The position numbers and the translations under genes were made by a program. A stretch of 64,000 nucleotides of DNA from Gymnogyps californianus (taxonomy: Eukaryota; Chordata; Aves; Accipitriformes; Cathartidae), in assembly GCF_018139145.2 (NCBI RefSeq), contig NC_059471.1, forward strand, positions 209,765,494-209,829,493, written 5' to 3'. The notes under the pieces were generated by a model, which saw nothing but the letters and a program-made list of their open reading frames with translations, was not told the origin of the DNA and made no database searches. The number at the start of each line of letters is the position of its first letter. Within the stretch, counting starts at the first letter, position 1. Of this stretch, positions 49,926 through 63,346 are shown piece after piece.

Positions 49926-50527
49926 GTAGTACGTACACCATAGAACTTTTGGGATGTTGCTAGTCTGCTCAAGGACTGCTTCACAGAAACAGGAGAAGTG
50001 GGAGCTCTATCATGTAGTTAGTTTTTAATAAAAGACTTCCTGAATGTTTTATGAGAAATAACAGGAGGAAAACACAAATTCTTTGAGGTGGTTTCTGTAA
50101 TTCTTTTTAAAGAATATTTCAGCAAATACACTCATTAAAGATATTTTTTTCCCTTAGAATCAAGCTGAGTTGATTTTATTTGATCCTTTTATTCTTAAGA
50201 TAACATTCCTCTTGCCTAATTTCAACCATCTAACATTCAGGCATTGTCTTGGCTCCCTCCAGAGGGGGTGGAGACAGGCACTACTGGGGTGAATTCATGC
50301 CCCATCTCAGATACTGCCACTGAATAGGGCGCATTGCTCTTGGGAGCACCTCATCTCTGTACTGAAAACAGAGGAAGATTAGGTGACCACCTTACATTAC
50401 GGACAAGTGAAATAAATCCCATCTTAATTTGTTTTTCTACTCAGTATACTTGCATGGCTCACATTGTTACAACATCTGAACACCCATACTTTCCAAACCT
50501 CTCACTCTTTCTGTGACAAAGGGCAGT

Positions 50528-50780
50528 TTTTACCCATTTACAGACATATATAGCTGAGGCAGGTAGAGGCCAAGATCCAGACCTGCAAAGGTATTTAGCA
50601 AGTTAATTGTCTAAATTAGGTGGTTTTCAGTCTCAGCTGACTAACTCAATGATGTAGACAAAGAAGTGGCAGTTGGGTGCCTTTAGGAATTTGTGAGGAT
50701 CTAAGCAGAAATGACTTGCCTAAGGACGTATGCCATGGAATTAACCTCAGGTCTCCTGAGCTGCTGTCCTAACCTTTGGA
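50528..50780 (+). repeat. MIR-like SINE, split by an insertion
   Basis: The left part at about 50530-50572 has tacccatttacagacatata and gctgaggcaggtagagg, like the MIR 'cccatttacagatgaggaaactgaggcacagagagg'. The right part at about 50705-50780 has aatgacttgcctaaggacg, then aacctcaggtctcctgagct and tgtcctaacctt, like 'gtgacttgcccaaggtcac... acccaggtctcctgactc... gctctaacc'. The two parts are adjacent in the MIR consensus but here lie 130 bp apart, separated by the element at 50573-50702. Confidence 0.6.
50573..50702. mobile_element. Palindromic MITE-like element nested in MIR
   Basis: Begins agatccagacctgcaaaggt and ends gcctttaggaatttgtgaggatct-like. The termini agatcc (50573-50578) and ggatct (50697-50702) are exact inverted repeats, and the inner parts (caaaggtatttag against the complement of ctttaggaatttg) remain similar. 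This is the layout of a short non-autonomous DNA transposon known from reptiles and birds ('agatcctcaaaggtatttagg' theme). It sits precisely where the MIR sequence is interrupted. The target duplication is unclear. Confidence 0.5.
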
Positions 50781-50834
50781 ATGTCCTTAACATTAAGCAA
50801 ATCCTCTGCTGGATTGGAATTAAACTTTTGAAGT

Positions 50835-51060
50835 ATTTACAGTCATGTCTTCTTCTTTGTCAAACTCAAATAAGCTATGCACACTCAAATCCTTTAATTT
50901 TTCCTCATAAATCAAACCTGACTCAAAGCCTCTCTTCTCATTTTTATTGCTCTTCTCTAAGCTCTCCTTAGATGTTAACTTACCAGTAATAGCACAATGA
51001 GGCCAAAATTCCAGGTTGGATCTTTAGGTGTTACTGTGATACAAGTAAACAGACGAACAC
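50835..51060 (-). repeat. Old CR1-type LINE fragment
   Basis: Contains tcctttaatttttcctcata, then 'tttttattgctcttctctaa' and later gaggccaaaattccaggttg. This is the order found in the reverse complement of ancient CR1 polymerase sequence ('tttcctcatagg... tttgttgctcttctctgga... gtgcccagaactgg... gaggcc'). It could be from the same insertion as 49590-49720, with later insertions between, but the order does not prove it. Confidence 0.45.
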
Positions 51061-51236
51061 CAGCATAAAGTTGGATTTTTCACTAAAATCAGTGAAAATA
51101 TTACATTCGCTTCAATGACCACAGAGTTCTACTCCGGTATGTAGCATCTGAGCACTCTGTATCCCAGTACAGCGCACTGATATTGTCTGTTGCACTTATA
51201 GAAATAATTGACCAAGACCTTAAAATTGAAATACTT

Positions 51237-51489
51237 AGGGCTTGTCAACATGAGAGTCCAGATACAGTAAGACGTGAATTAGCAGCATACTGACTGATCT
51301 GCAATCACATCACACAGAAGGGTATATTAGAAGACTTTTAATTAGAAAGCAGCTTACTTCACTTCGAAAGCAGCCTTAGGACATATACCCTACGACTGGT
51401 CATGCAGAGAGTTAGTGTGAAGAAGATACCACGCTGTGCACTGTTATTCTAGTTTAACAGCACGCTGACTTCCGCATGTAGACAAACCT
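51237..51489. mobile_element. TIR-type DNA transposon remnant
   Basis: The left end agggcttgtcaacatg (51237-51252) and right end catgtagacaaacct (51475-51489) are imperfect inverted repeats, the reverse complement of the latter being aggtttgtctacatg. They agree with the 'agggcttgtctaca' termini of a widespread sauropsid non-autonomous DNA transposon. The ~220 bp interior has no open frame of note. Superfamily (hAT or mariner-like) cannot be settled because the target duplication is not clear. Confidence 0.6.
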
Positions 51490-54400
51490 TATCAGACCAG
51501 AGCAGGCTTCAGTATTGGGCGATATGTGTTTCTTAGAATAATCTTGGGGAGAACTGCTGAATGCTAAGCATGTCCTCTGACTTCCCTGGGACTTGCACCT
51601 GGGTCGCAATAAGGGTCAATTTATAAAATAGGCTCTGTTCATTTCATCTGTGTTGATATTTTTTTTGAAATTATCTCAGTAAGTGAAACAGAAAAGCAAG
51701 TTTCTGTAGGGAGAGAGAGGTGACAGTCTCACACTATTCAAAAAATGACAAGATAAACCACTGTTTCTGGTACTACATAAGCGCAGTTCTCCCCTTCTAG
51801 GACAGCAGCCTTGACCTCTAACTAATCAAAAAAATCCTATATCAACTTTGAATTATCATCAAAGCCTATCCATATTTTGTTTTCAGGAACTATAAGCAGA
51901 GAGCATGGACAGCCTGTGGGAAACATACAGGTAAAGTATCATGCATCTTTCAAGAAAGATGTTTAAATAATTAGAAAAGGTTTTCCAGACTTCAGATGCT
52001 TAGAGGGACATTTGGTCGACTCCTGTATTAAACAGACCACAGAAACCTTACACAGTTACCCTTATATTGAATCCAGTAGCTTGTTTATGGACTAGTGCTT
52101 ATTGTCCAAATAAGATTCAGTCTCTGGGGACATCAAGAAAATGAGATTCTGCAACATCCTTTCCATCGAATTGCCTTGCTCATCTTCTGAAATTGAAAAA
52201 GATAAAACTCCTACACCAAAATGAGAAGGTTTTGCCCAATCACCCAGCTTCAGAACAAGGAAACATGTTTGTTCTGTGTCACGGTTTCCAACCTACATCT
52301 TGTGAACCACAAGAGGAACACGTTACTTCGAAGTTTTACACAAACCAGAGAATCCCACGCACCACCATATATCTGTAGGGAAAGAATAAGTACTTAGGCA
52401 GCAAACACTGCCAAAAACTCAAATGCTTATTTTGGGACTTTCTCCCAGCCTAACAGAAAAGCAGGAGGTGGAAATGACAGCTGCACAAGAAAAGATACCC
52501 ATGGGACTGAGGTCACATCTTCAACTTGAGCATGTCCAAAAAGAGCTCTGAGCAATTGCTGCTGCCTCCACAATATAGCTGGGTTTTCTTTCTGAGTGGT
52601 GGCACACGCAGGCTAAGCCTGGGAAGCTTTCCGTAACATAATATATTTGTAGCTCAGACCAGACCCCATCAGTGGGATCTAATAAAACTAGTTGGAAAAA
52701 AGCTACTGATCTTCTAGGAGAAAACATTAGAGACACTGACTGAGGATCCTGGATCTATCTGAACATAACGCAGAGTCTTGGTGGCTCTACGGAATAAACT
52801 GTTTCCACAGTGTCAATCATTAATTTCTCCATCCTCCGCCAGCACCTTTTCAACTTTTCTAACCACTTGTGCTCACACCTCTTCTCCCATGTGGCTCAAA
52901 GAAGAATGAAGAGAGACAGCACAATTTTAAAAGTGTCATGCCTTCCAAGCATCAAAACGCTATTTTGTTGAGAAAAGAATGAAAACAAATAGTACAGTGC
53001 CTACTGCAAGGCCTTGTGAGATTCCCCCAGGGCCATCACAACAGACCATTGTAATCTCTGCTGATGCTTGCACTAAAGATAACAACGCTACTTATATTCA
53101 AAGCCACTGTGTCCCAGTTATTCTGGCCTTACATACAATTTCACTTATAAAGATGAGTGTAGCACTCTATAGATATTCTAATAGTTTATCTAGGAGTTGT
53201 CAGATCCCACTTTCCGTTGTGTCATGTGAATTCCTGCATGGAAAACAAAATACAATGAATCCAAACACATTCCAAAATGTTCTTCTCACATCATTTCAGT
53301 GGCATTTACCTTGTTTGCAGGGAAAGGAAGGAAGGAAAGGACAGAAAGGATGGAAAGTACTTTTTTTTTTTTTTAATGCCATTCATTAGAGCAGATTTTA
53401 TTATCCTTAAAACAGGGTGATAACCTAGGATAAAAATAGAAATAAAGACTGTCTTTACTAAGAAGATTACTATCCATATTTCAGCACTGACCAACTGCAG
53501 AACAGCTGTGCTTGTGGCATCGGTGGCATAAATGCTATCATAAACAAAGGCATTTTTGCCATTGTCATGAAAACCTGTCACAAGACCTGAAATCTGTCTA
53601 AATTCTCTCCCTTTAACAGCTTAACACCCCATGTGCAAGATTGCTACTGAGTAGAGTACCCCTAGGGAGTGAGGTTTTTTCATCATGTCGGGACCATTTC
53701 TGGGAATTGACAGGATGCAGGATAACTGTGCCTGACGTTTTTATAAAAGCACAAGAGAGAGTTAAACCATAGGAAGGAGATGAAATTTCAGAGGGGAGAA
53801 GAGTTTGGAGGCAGGAGTAGCTTGTCCCGTGCCTTGAAACCACCTGGAGGACTGCTGCAGCAAAGGGGTGAGGACGAGCAATTCCAGCTAGGAGAGACCA
53901 AGCCCTTGTGCCATAGGACACGCTGGCAGCCAGCATGGACCCAGCACAATGGAAAAAACCAGGGATAAACCATGCAGAATCTCACCTTGGGTGTTAAACT
54001 GAATATGACAATTTCATTCTGCCTTTTTTTTTTTTTCTCTTGCTTTGAAACCAGATGTTTGGGATTAAGAGAGACAAACTCCCTGCACTGTTTGCTGCAC
54101 GTACCTCCTGCTTTTCTGTCAGGCTGTGAAGAGGTACAGAAATTGGCATTGGAGCTTTCAGCAGTGTTTTGTGGCTAAGTATTTATTCTTCATCCTTACA
54201 CATCAATGTACAACAGCAACAAATTGAGAAAAAAGCCCAACCCTTCCATCACTGTAAGAGCAAAAGCACAATAATTTATCTATTACCAAATAGCCAGGAT
54301 TTGATTTTAAGCACCAGCGAGGACATCAATGTCTGTATTATGAGTTTCGTAACGGTGTTCATGTTGCCATTTAGGAAAACAATGAGCTGTAGCAAAGTCA

Positions 54401-57400
54401 CAGGAAGCAAAGAACGCAGGAGCTTCGGGCTCATGAGGACAGCATAATAATTGATCTGTACTTAAAAGTGTAAATCTCTTTAGGAAAAAAAAACAAAGAA
54501 CAAAAACCAGATATATGAATTTTCAGAGGGATATCATAAGAATATCAGTCTACCATTTCCCCCCTCATATATTTTATTTTGTGAGTTTAATCAATCTTCA
54601 GCCTAAGCAGTCTATAATGATTTTATCTAAAGGTGGAAAATCTTCCCATGTGAAAACTCCCATAATTTCACTGAAAGGTGCACAGGTTGTCGGGGTGTTA
54701 TATTGGGAAAGATATTTCTTTGTCATAGATTCATTTTTTACTTTTTCAAGCCAAGGCAGCTTTATGAGATAATATATGTCTGCTTTTTGTAGCTGTCACT
54801 AGAGGACTATAAACACCAAGTCATAACTCCAGAACAAATCTGTACACTGCAAACGGTATTACCCAGGACACTCATCTTAAAAAGACAGACAGCACAGAGC
54901 AGCAGAGGTAAATGCACCTTTTCTTCTAGAAAGAGGACCTAAAAGACTCTTAAGCCTGAACAATGTTAGTAACTCTCTTAGATGCATCAATTCTCTCACC
55001 TTTTCCTCAATTAGGTGGGACTGACATTCTAAAATTTACATCCAGTCAGCTTTTCCTTAAAGCCTTTAAACCTTTGAGTTCAATTTACAAAATAATAAAT
55101 TGAGTCTTAAAATAAACACCTTGGATTTCATCAGGTCTGAGAAAACCTCAGTTCTGGCAACATTATATATCGTAGAAGACATCAGATCAACAAACCACAA
55201 CGATTCAGGCAGTAGTTATGTAAAGCATCCTTGTCTATTAAAATTGTTTTAGCCAAAAGATTAGATTAATAACAGAGATTTATGATCTTAACTGCCTCTT
55301 CAGTCAGCCAGGTTCAGCATCAGAGACCAGTATAAAACCTGTCTTCTGCTGTTACCAGGCTTTGCATGTAGCCAAACCTGCTTAACAACAGGTCTCCCGT
55401 GGCACTTGGGCCGCTGGGTGCACATACAACAAAGTCGTGATTATTCCAAACTGTTCAGTGCCTGTGGTGTTCAAAACCAGGCATTGCTCTGCCCACCTTA
55501 CTTGCAAAGCCAGAGTGGGCTCCAAGCGTGCCCAGTTCTCCCACGGACTGAAACCAGAAGAAGATCTACCTCTCCCAACAGCTTTTATCCAGCAGCCCCA
55601 AGGTTAGCGCACTCCTTCAGGAACAGGTAGGATTGGACTCCTAATGATTAATTCGATAGTGTAGTTCAGTATCAAATAGGAAATATCAGCACTGATACCA
55701 AAACATTAATTGGAGCAGGTCCAGTAAGAGAAAACTTATCCCTGAAAGATGATGCTTTAACCACTCCAAGTCACAGTGCCTTTCTGTTGGGTCTTTGACA
55801 ACAGAGCACTCACAACAAGGTGGGACTGTGGTGGCTGAGAGCGCCACACTCCCAAGCACCAGCAACACCACCGCTCAGGCACACGCTTGAAAAACTGCAC
55901 TTCCAGGTCACCTCCGGCAAGAGCGGGCACTTGAACCACTGAAATAGATACCAGAGATTTTTTAAAATTTGTTTTAATTTTTATTTTATTTTAAATTTTG
56001 ACACAAGGAAAAGACTGACCCTACATAGATACCTATCTGCTGGGAGAGCTCATGGCTGAGGATCCCGAATGAATTTAGGCGCTTAAATCTGCTGCTCAGG
56101 GCCTAAGCTGCAGAGTGCTCCTCCTAACTTTCTGCAAGCTGGCTTACACAGCCTTTCCTCATGACTTGTGGCTTTTGGGGATCCCACCACAATCACCCAG
56201 TCAGTGCACAAGAAGCGATAACGCTTGCTTAGTACTTCAGTCTCTAGCTTCTCTTTACAACTCTTCTCCCCAAATGCTTTCAGGATGTACCGCTAACTTA
56301 AATCTCTGCTTTCCTCTCTCAGATTTTAGAGCTGCTCATTTCTTCTAAAGACATAGGAGTGCCCTTAGCTATTAAAAATCACTCCACTAATTCCAGTTAC
56401 GTGTCTCTAATTTACACCAACTGAAGACGCAGCTTGTTATATCTTGATTTTTTTGGAACATAACAACTGTTGTGTGCTACCGTCATTCCCATGGGCACTT
56501 CCTTGGTACAGCACTTTTATCTACAAGCTGTAGCAGAAGTCTTCCCCTCAGCTCCAGCGTATGTCACATTAATGGGACGTGTACAGTGGCTTGTCCTAAA
56601 TTAAAATCCACCCATCTGTGGATGGTTTTCCTGTCATTAAAATGATCATTATGAAACCCCTCACACAGGACTATTTTTGTAGGATCCCATTCAGGAATTA
56701 TACTTTATTAACTTAAAACTCTGAAACAAAGACAGGCAGATTTAAAGATCCATTGACAAAAAAGATCCTTACAAAAAATAGTATTACATTTCGGCTTTAG
56801 AAAGGGGATAGAGGTAATAAAGATATCTGCTTTTATTAGCTCACCCTTTATGGTTGGATTTCTGTTCCTTTCGATTGACCTGTTTCTACAAATTAATGAC
56901 TTACAATATTTTGCTCTTAGATAGCAAACTGGATGACACCAACTGTCTTTGCTATTAATGTGCTGAGATATATGAAGATCAGGTAAATTTGGTATGCCTG
57001 CTCTCTAGATGAAAAAACACTGAATTATGCTTTCTACTTCTTGATGAGTTTGTATTTCTGCATAGTATGTCTTGCAGATTTTTTCTTTCTTTTGAAGACA
57101 AGAGTTCTGCTCCAGTTGAAATACAAAGGCTTAGAGTCTCTGACTCAAAGTATTACATGGCTCAATGGATCCAAGAATTCCAGATTTGTTCATGTGGAGA
57201 CTTTGTGCCTCTAGAAAATCCTCTAACTTCCTTATAATATACCTCCCCAGAATAAAGTGGATTCTTTGAAGCTGCATTGTTCAGAAATTAATCTGCTAAA
57301 CTAAGGAGGTCACAGGAACTAAAAGTCAGGTTAATTCAATGTAATTAATTTATTGAGGCATTAGGCCAAATTTGCTATTTATCTTTCACAATAGGGGATC

Positions 57401-59559
57401 TCATAATGCCATTACGAATTCAACTTTGCCCTGATGCTTATATCATTCAACAACAGAAAAACAGGCTGAGATCTCTGTTTATTCTACGAAATAAAATTGT
57501 TTTTGTTACTTGTCTTCTTGAGGAAGCCGCATATCTTAGTCTTCTGTGCTTGCCTTAAACTATGGTTGAAAGTGGGGTTTGGGTTTTTGTTTAATTGGAT
57601 ACATCACCGGTGCTAAACACAAGAGGACTTTCATTTCTTACTGGGACCTCCTGATGCTACTGCAATATAGCTAATAAACTAATGACAACTTGTCTGGATG
57701 ACAAAAGGTCCACTGCTTGCAACTGATGACTATACAAACAGAAGTGATAAATCATGACTATCCATATCTTATGCATGCATCCCACTAAAAGCAAGATTTT
57801 AAGAAATATGGAAGACAGATACAAATTTGTTCCTGTGTCTCCTCTAATTTCTGTTAAACAACGGATCTTCAGAGATGGAACATGCAATCACAGTTAGTAG
57901 GACATACTGTAGTAGCTTTTAAGATTTATTTATGTCCTTAATAGAAGTTTTCAGGCACCTGCTTAAAAAAGAAAACAAGTCATGAAATCAAGAAAAGATT
58001 GGTATTTTATATGCAGGTGGAACATATCTTTCAGAAGTCAGAGAATGGATATAAGAATGTTACATCTTGCAAAGGCACAGATTATGAAGAAAGTCAGAAA
58101 AATAGTGCAAAATACCTTAAAGTCAAGGTTGGTTCTTTCTGTAAATCTTGAAGAAAAGGAACTGCATTTGCAACAATCTATCACCCTTCATTTTATTTCC
58201 CTCTCTCGAAGTGTAGCTGTTTAGCTCTTTTGATACTAAACGATGTTATGAACAGTTTTCCTTTATTACACTGTTCTAAAGCCTTTTAGTATAAGTCTTC
58301 ATAAAACCTCACATATGTGCATTATAAAATTACGGGGAATAAGTTCCATATGAAAAATGTTCATATTTCTTCTTACTATTTTTTAGCAGAGATTCTGACA
58401 TTAAGCATGAGAGCAACAGACATTGTTTTAATTCTTCATTGTGGAAGGGAAAAAAAATCAACTTTTTGCTTTTGGTTGAGAAAGAATTTTTTACATACTC
58501 CCTCTTTGCAGTCGCTCCCTTGCAAAACCAAAAAAGGATTTTAGACGGACAAAAAGTAACCACAATTATATGGAGTGTGTCATTGATAAATTCCAGGGGA
58601 ATATAACAAGCTAGGTAGGCACATACCATTAGATCTAGCTGTTCAAAATGTTAAAATTCTAGCCAAGATTAAGCTGGAATATTTGGCCACATCAGCCCTC
58701 AGGACTGCACTTAACTTTTAAAAGACTTGATCTCACTCTAGATTTAGACTTTAGGAAAGTACTTCTTTCAAGAGAGCATTTTACACAGCAGTCTATCTTT
58801 AAACATGTGCTTAAGTCCCTTGAAGTCACTAAGTACAGACAGACTGAGAACAGGCACAAGTCTTTCATTTCATGACAGCTTTAGTTTTGTATAATTTTCA
58901 GTTAATCCTAGGCTTTCTGTTTCCAGTGCATTTAGTCCTGAGTTATGCTGACGCAAGATGAGATCAGACTCAGGGCTGCAGCGTCTTTAGGATTTTTGGA
59001 AGGGAACGTTCCAGGAAAATTGGTAACGTCTCTCCTCCCCATCCCCTTAGAAAAAAATAAATAAGAAAACAACAACAACTCAGCATGTCATTGGAGTATG
59101 CTCAGATGTTACAGAACTTTTAGCCTCTCTTCTGCATGACATCTGCTTCCTGCAAGTCTCCTGATTCACTGACCAACTAGATTGGAAACAGTTTAATTAT
59201 GGACATTTATTTTGCTTTTAGACCGACCACATTAAAAAAAAGCTCACCCAACTCTTCTTTCTGTCTATAATAACACAGGAGGAAAAATATGCAAAGATGT
59301 ACAAAAAGGATACATGTTACTGAAAGCTGAGTAATATATACAGTGTGAAATTCATGCAGTGCAGAAGGTCCTCATGAGTTACAGGTCTCCATGTACATAT
59401 TAGCTCTAGAGCATGAATTTGTCTTTAGCCATATATATCCTGAACACTTCAGGATTCATCCTGCAAATTAAGGTTGCAAATAAATGCCTTTAATGTACTG
59501 TGCTTAGTCTGACCAGCAAAGCTGACTATTAGGTAAACTGTTAGGTACCAGCAGAGCTC
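51490..59559. other. SEMA3D intron 1, no genes seen
   Basis: About 8 kb of intron. It holds a GGAA-type tract at 53321-53356 followed by a T-run, and a short imperfect palindrome (aatttaggcgcttaaat) near 56072, possibly a scrap of the palindromic MITE family. The 136-codon plus-strand frame at 52979-53389 has no motif and runs into the simple repeat. No exon or RNA gene was recognised. Confidence 0.45.
53321..53356. repeat. GGAA-rich simple repeat
   Basis: Imperfect repeats of ggaa and gaaa (ggaaaggaaggaaggaaagg and on), followed by a T-run at about 53361-53374. A simple low-complexity sequence. Confidence 0.8.
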
Positions 59560-59760
59560 TGAACCTTAATCACATTTTCCCATTATGCGGCGGGGAAGTG
59601 CAATGATTTAGTTAAGGCCAGTATAATGTTCTAGGCTTAAATACCACACCCATCACTCTGATAGTCAAATTGAGCCAATGATTCAACCCAGATGGGAATC
59701 CAGGTTCTTCTTGGCTTACTGTTATCTGTTCTGCCCGTTAGGCTATATGACTTCCATAAA
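59560..59760 (+). repeat. MIR-like ancient SINE
   Basis: Order of remnants: cacattttcccattatgcgg, gtgcaatgatttagttaagg (MIR 'gtgacttgcccaagg'), then attcaacccagatgggaatc and ccaggttcttcttggcttac, and last ctgcccgttaggctatatga (MIR 'gctctaccactaggctatgct'). Strongly diverged. Confidence 0.6.
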
Positions 59761-62700
59761 TTATTTTGCAGTTCCCATTAAAAGAAAATAAATCCACGTG
59801 ATGCTAAATGCTGCCTCCCAGCTGTAATGCAAAGCGGAATTTTGGACCACAGCACTGCTCCCTGACTCATCCTGGATCCCCTCCATGTGACGCTGGATCC
59901 ATCTAGGCTGGGGAGAGTAGAATAGAAGGGCTTTTTTTTTTAGTTCTCTTTTTTATCACCCACTGTCAGATAACACGTGGATGTTCACGCAGCATGTCTC
60001 TAGGATGTGAAAAACAATACCAGAGAGGGGCCTGTCTGAATACACAAGGCTAGAAAGGAGAAGATAAAAGGACTAAAGATTTATACAGGGATAATTTAAG
60101 CACTGACTCATTGCCATTGCTAAGTTTATAAAATACATAAAACCCAGACAGAAATGTTGGGGCGGGGAGGAGATTGTGTTAAGAAGTATGACAGAGGTGC
60201 AACACTACAAAAAAGATAAAAATAGCACACCCATGGAGCAAAAATTTGCTTCAAACATAGTTTAAATACAGCCACCATGCTCCACGTCTCATGAGCGTGG
60301 CTTTACTATGAGCTTCTCTGTCGCTTGTTTGTAGTTGGAGAAAATCCAGAAAGCAAGGAAAACAAACACATCACACGTTTGCTGCGTCTATTTCATTTAA
60401 CGACACTTAGCATGCACCTTAAGCATTTTCCGTGGGTTAAAAAGACAATAGACCAAATATAGCTCTGGCTATCCCGCAGGCCGCCTTGCCAGGAGAGCGT
60501 GGTGGGAAAGCCTGCTTAACCAGCATCGAAGGATTCCCTCATGTAGGAAACCTCAAAGAGTATAGAGGTGGCTCAGCAGCCAATTCCAGCACCAGGGGTT
60601 TTAGCCAAAGAAATGCTGGCATGTGCTGGGAATTCAGCTGATTCCCAGCTGATGAATCAGCCTCTGTGGAGCCACAGGTAACCGGTATGTCTCCATTGCA
60701 GTGGTGCACAGCGAAGAAACACCTGAGATTACAACTTTCATATTTTTAACAGCAAAAAGAACGAGAGAAAAAGCAAAACAGGGATTCAAAAAGAATCCAG
60801 AAATATATCATTATTTTGACCACCTTAAGCTGACAGCATGCTCACAGAGTGACTCTGAATGATTATGACCTTCTGCAAATTAAACTGTAAAGATCCTGAC
60901 TGTGTGGGACATTTGCACCTCCACTTGTTCTGTGACAGAACATGGAAAGAGATGCTGAGTATATCCCTTCTGCTAGGACCAAAATAGGGACAGGTTTGGT
61001 TGGGAGTGTTTCATTCTTCAGCTTTGCTTTTTAATACCTTGGTGTTTACAGTGTTGATTTGTTTAATTATCATTATTTAATCTCTGAGTAATAATGATGC
61101 AGTATCCTCAAACACTTTAAAGGGCTCTTTCCCAATGAACAACGTCTATTTCCATTGAACTTTCTAGCTTAATTAAAACTTTTTTTTCCTAGGGCCTTGT
61201 TTCATTTAATTCAATTGCAAAATCCCAGTAGAATTTCAAGGGTGCAGTATAATTTGCATAACGAATACAGTGGTATCTACAGTGAAAACATCACCTCTCA
61301 GGGAAAAAAAAACAAAACAAAACCATTGAGAAGTAGAGTGAGATCAGGGGCTATTGCAGTGTTTTGGAATGTCGGCTGACAGCACAACCTGCAGTTGGAG
61401 AGAAGCAGGCGGAGGCTGGCACTTGGGAGTGGGGTCCAAAAGAGGTATCACTCTTGTGGGGATCTGACAGCAACTACCCACCAAGCCAAAGCTGAAGGCA
61501 GGAATACAATTCAAAATTATATCTTTCTAAGATATAGTCACCTTACTCAGCACTACTGGAAGGCACTTCTCTCTTCCTGGGATTATTGTCCTGAAAGCAT
61601 CTTACACCAGCTCTTGTAACTGCAGTCATTCTTATAATTTGAGATACAGCAGAGGATACTGGTGAAGCTGCTATTTCCATTTCTGGTTAAAGCGCTCCAT
61701 GGGCAGAGCCCACATACTGGCTGTGTGGGAGACATTGGCTGAAAACGTCTCTGCCTGGTTTGGGGCACATCTCTCTCTGCTTCAGCACTGCACCTAACGG
61801 GGAGTCCACTCTGTTCACCGTACCCTGAGAATCCCTGTTGGATTGATCCAGTGGTAAGAAGAGGGAAAATAAATTTAGTTCCTGGATCTCAGGCTAGTCT
61901 GGATGTCCAAGCCAAAATAAAGTTCAAATAAAAGTGAAGCCAAGCTGCTCAGCCTGATCAAGGCTGAAATGCTTCGATTTATGAAGCACCTCAGAGCAGG
62001 ACTTGTCTTGGAAACTTTAAGAAGTGTGACATCTGCAGAATTTGGGTACATCTGTTTGACAGCAGAATTAAAATTATAGATTAAAATACCCAAATTCCTA
62101 TTTAGAAAGCTATTTAGACACCCAGCTTTCTACAGATTTAGGAAAGACCTTGACCCTTACATACCTTGCAGATGACAATGAGCAGTGCCTTTCTGGATCA
62201 GGCCCATAATAAACTAAACAAACTAATTCAAAGGCAAAGATGAAAATGGCATCAACTATACTAATATGTTTGATAAAGATGGGTTTGAAAAACATTATTA
62301 AATTGTTGTTCCATACAGTAAATCACCTCTTAATAATTAACAGTGAAATCAAGTCTCTTTACCTGTTCCCTAGATCTGCAAGTAAGTAGTAAAAAAAAGT
62401 GACATGCTAAAATTCCTACAAAAGTTCTTGCCTGCATCTTCATGGCTGCTGTCAGAGCCACAGATGCAGCTTTTAGCTGCTGCTTTCTCAGCAACGTGCT
62501 CTCTGCTTATGGTCAGACTGCTGCCCCATTGATCTCTATTGTTCTTGGACAAATTTTCCCAATTCAAATCAAAGTGAAGCTTTTTTAAAGGAAACATAGG
62601 TGGCTGCTTTGTGCTTCTTCAGTACACAGTCACCAATTACCTAATGCGCTCAGGAATGTTTCCTTTCTAGAAGCAACAACTTTCATTTTGTAATATTCAC

Positions 62701-63169
62701 TGCAAAACAAGGAGTTTTACCACCCTCTGTGTTATTGCACAACGCAAAGTAGAGGTTGTCAGTGTGAGAAGACGAATAATCTCATTTCAGTGAGCACCCC
62801 AGGCCAACCAGGTGCTCTGCGGCTCCGAGTGATGGACACGCTCAGCAGAGCCGCGCTCATGGCAATGCTGGAGGACTATGTGGAAAGGAAGGAATTTTGC
62901 CAGCACTCCAGCACACGACAGTTTTGCTGATGAGCGCGGGCTGATTATGCCCATGCTGCCCTTCCCATCGCCCTGAGACACCTATGTGAAGCAGAAGCAG
63001 GCGCAGGGGTGCCGGGGCTGAGAGAACGAAACGCCTCTCCCTCCGCCCGCACCGGACCCACCTCCCCAGCCTTTAACCCCTGCTCCCCAAAACTGCCGCC
63101 TCCTCGCCCCTGACCCCCCAAACCCACCTCTGCTGCCCTCCCAGGGCAGAGCCAAGGCATTTTCCCAAG
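59761..63169. other. SEMA3D intron 1, promoter-proximal part
   Basis: AT-rich intron, G+C rising from about 62760 towards the CpG island. Short open frames on both strands, none recognised. If the island at 63170-63620 holds exon 1, this is the first 3.4 kb of intron 1, where enhancers are common, but I have no direct evidence for any. Confidence 0.45.
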
Positions 63170-63335
63170 CCAGCGCACCTCACCACCTCACTGACAGCGA
63201 GGCAGGTGGCCCAGGGACCGCCGCCAGGTGCCGGGCGCCGGCACCCGCTCCGCGGCAGCCCCGGCGGCTGTGGGGGCAGAGGCGAGCGGAGGGTCCGGGA
63301 CAAGCAGGGGGGGACCCCACGCACTTTTCCGCACA

Positions 63336-63346
63336 CCCCCCCCCCC
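63336..63346. repeat. Run of 11 C
   Basis: A homopolymer of C on the plus strand within the CpG island, a likely spot for sequencing-length errors. Confidence 0.85.

Noticed and set aside
52979..53389. 136-codon plus-strand ORF
   Set aside because: It ends in a GGAA repeat and T-run coding for poly-Gly/Lys and poly-Phe, with no recognisable motif or splice context.
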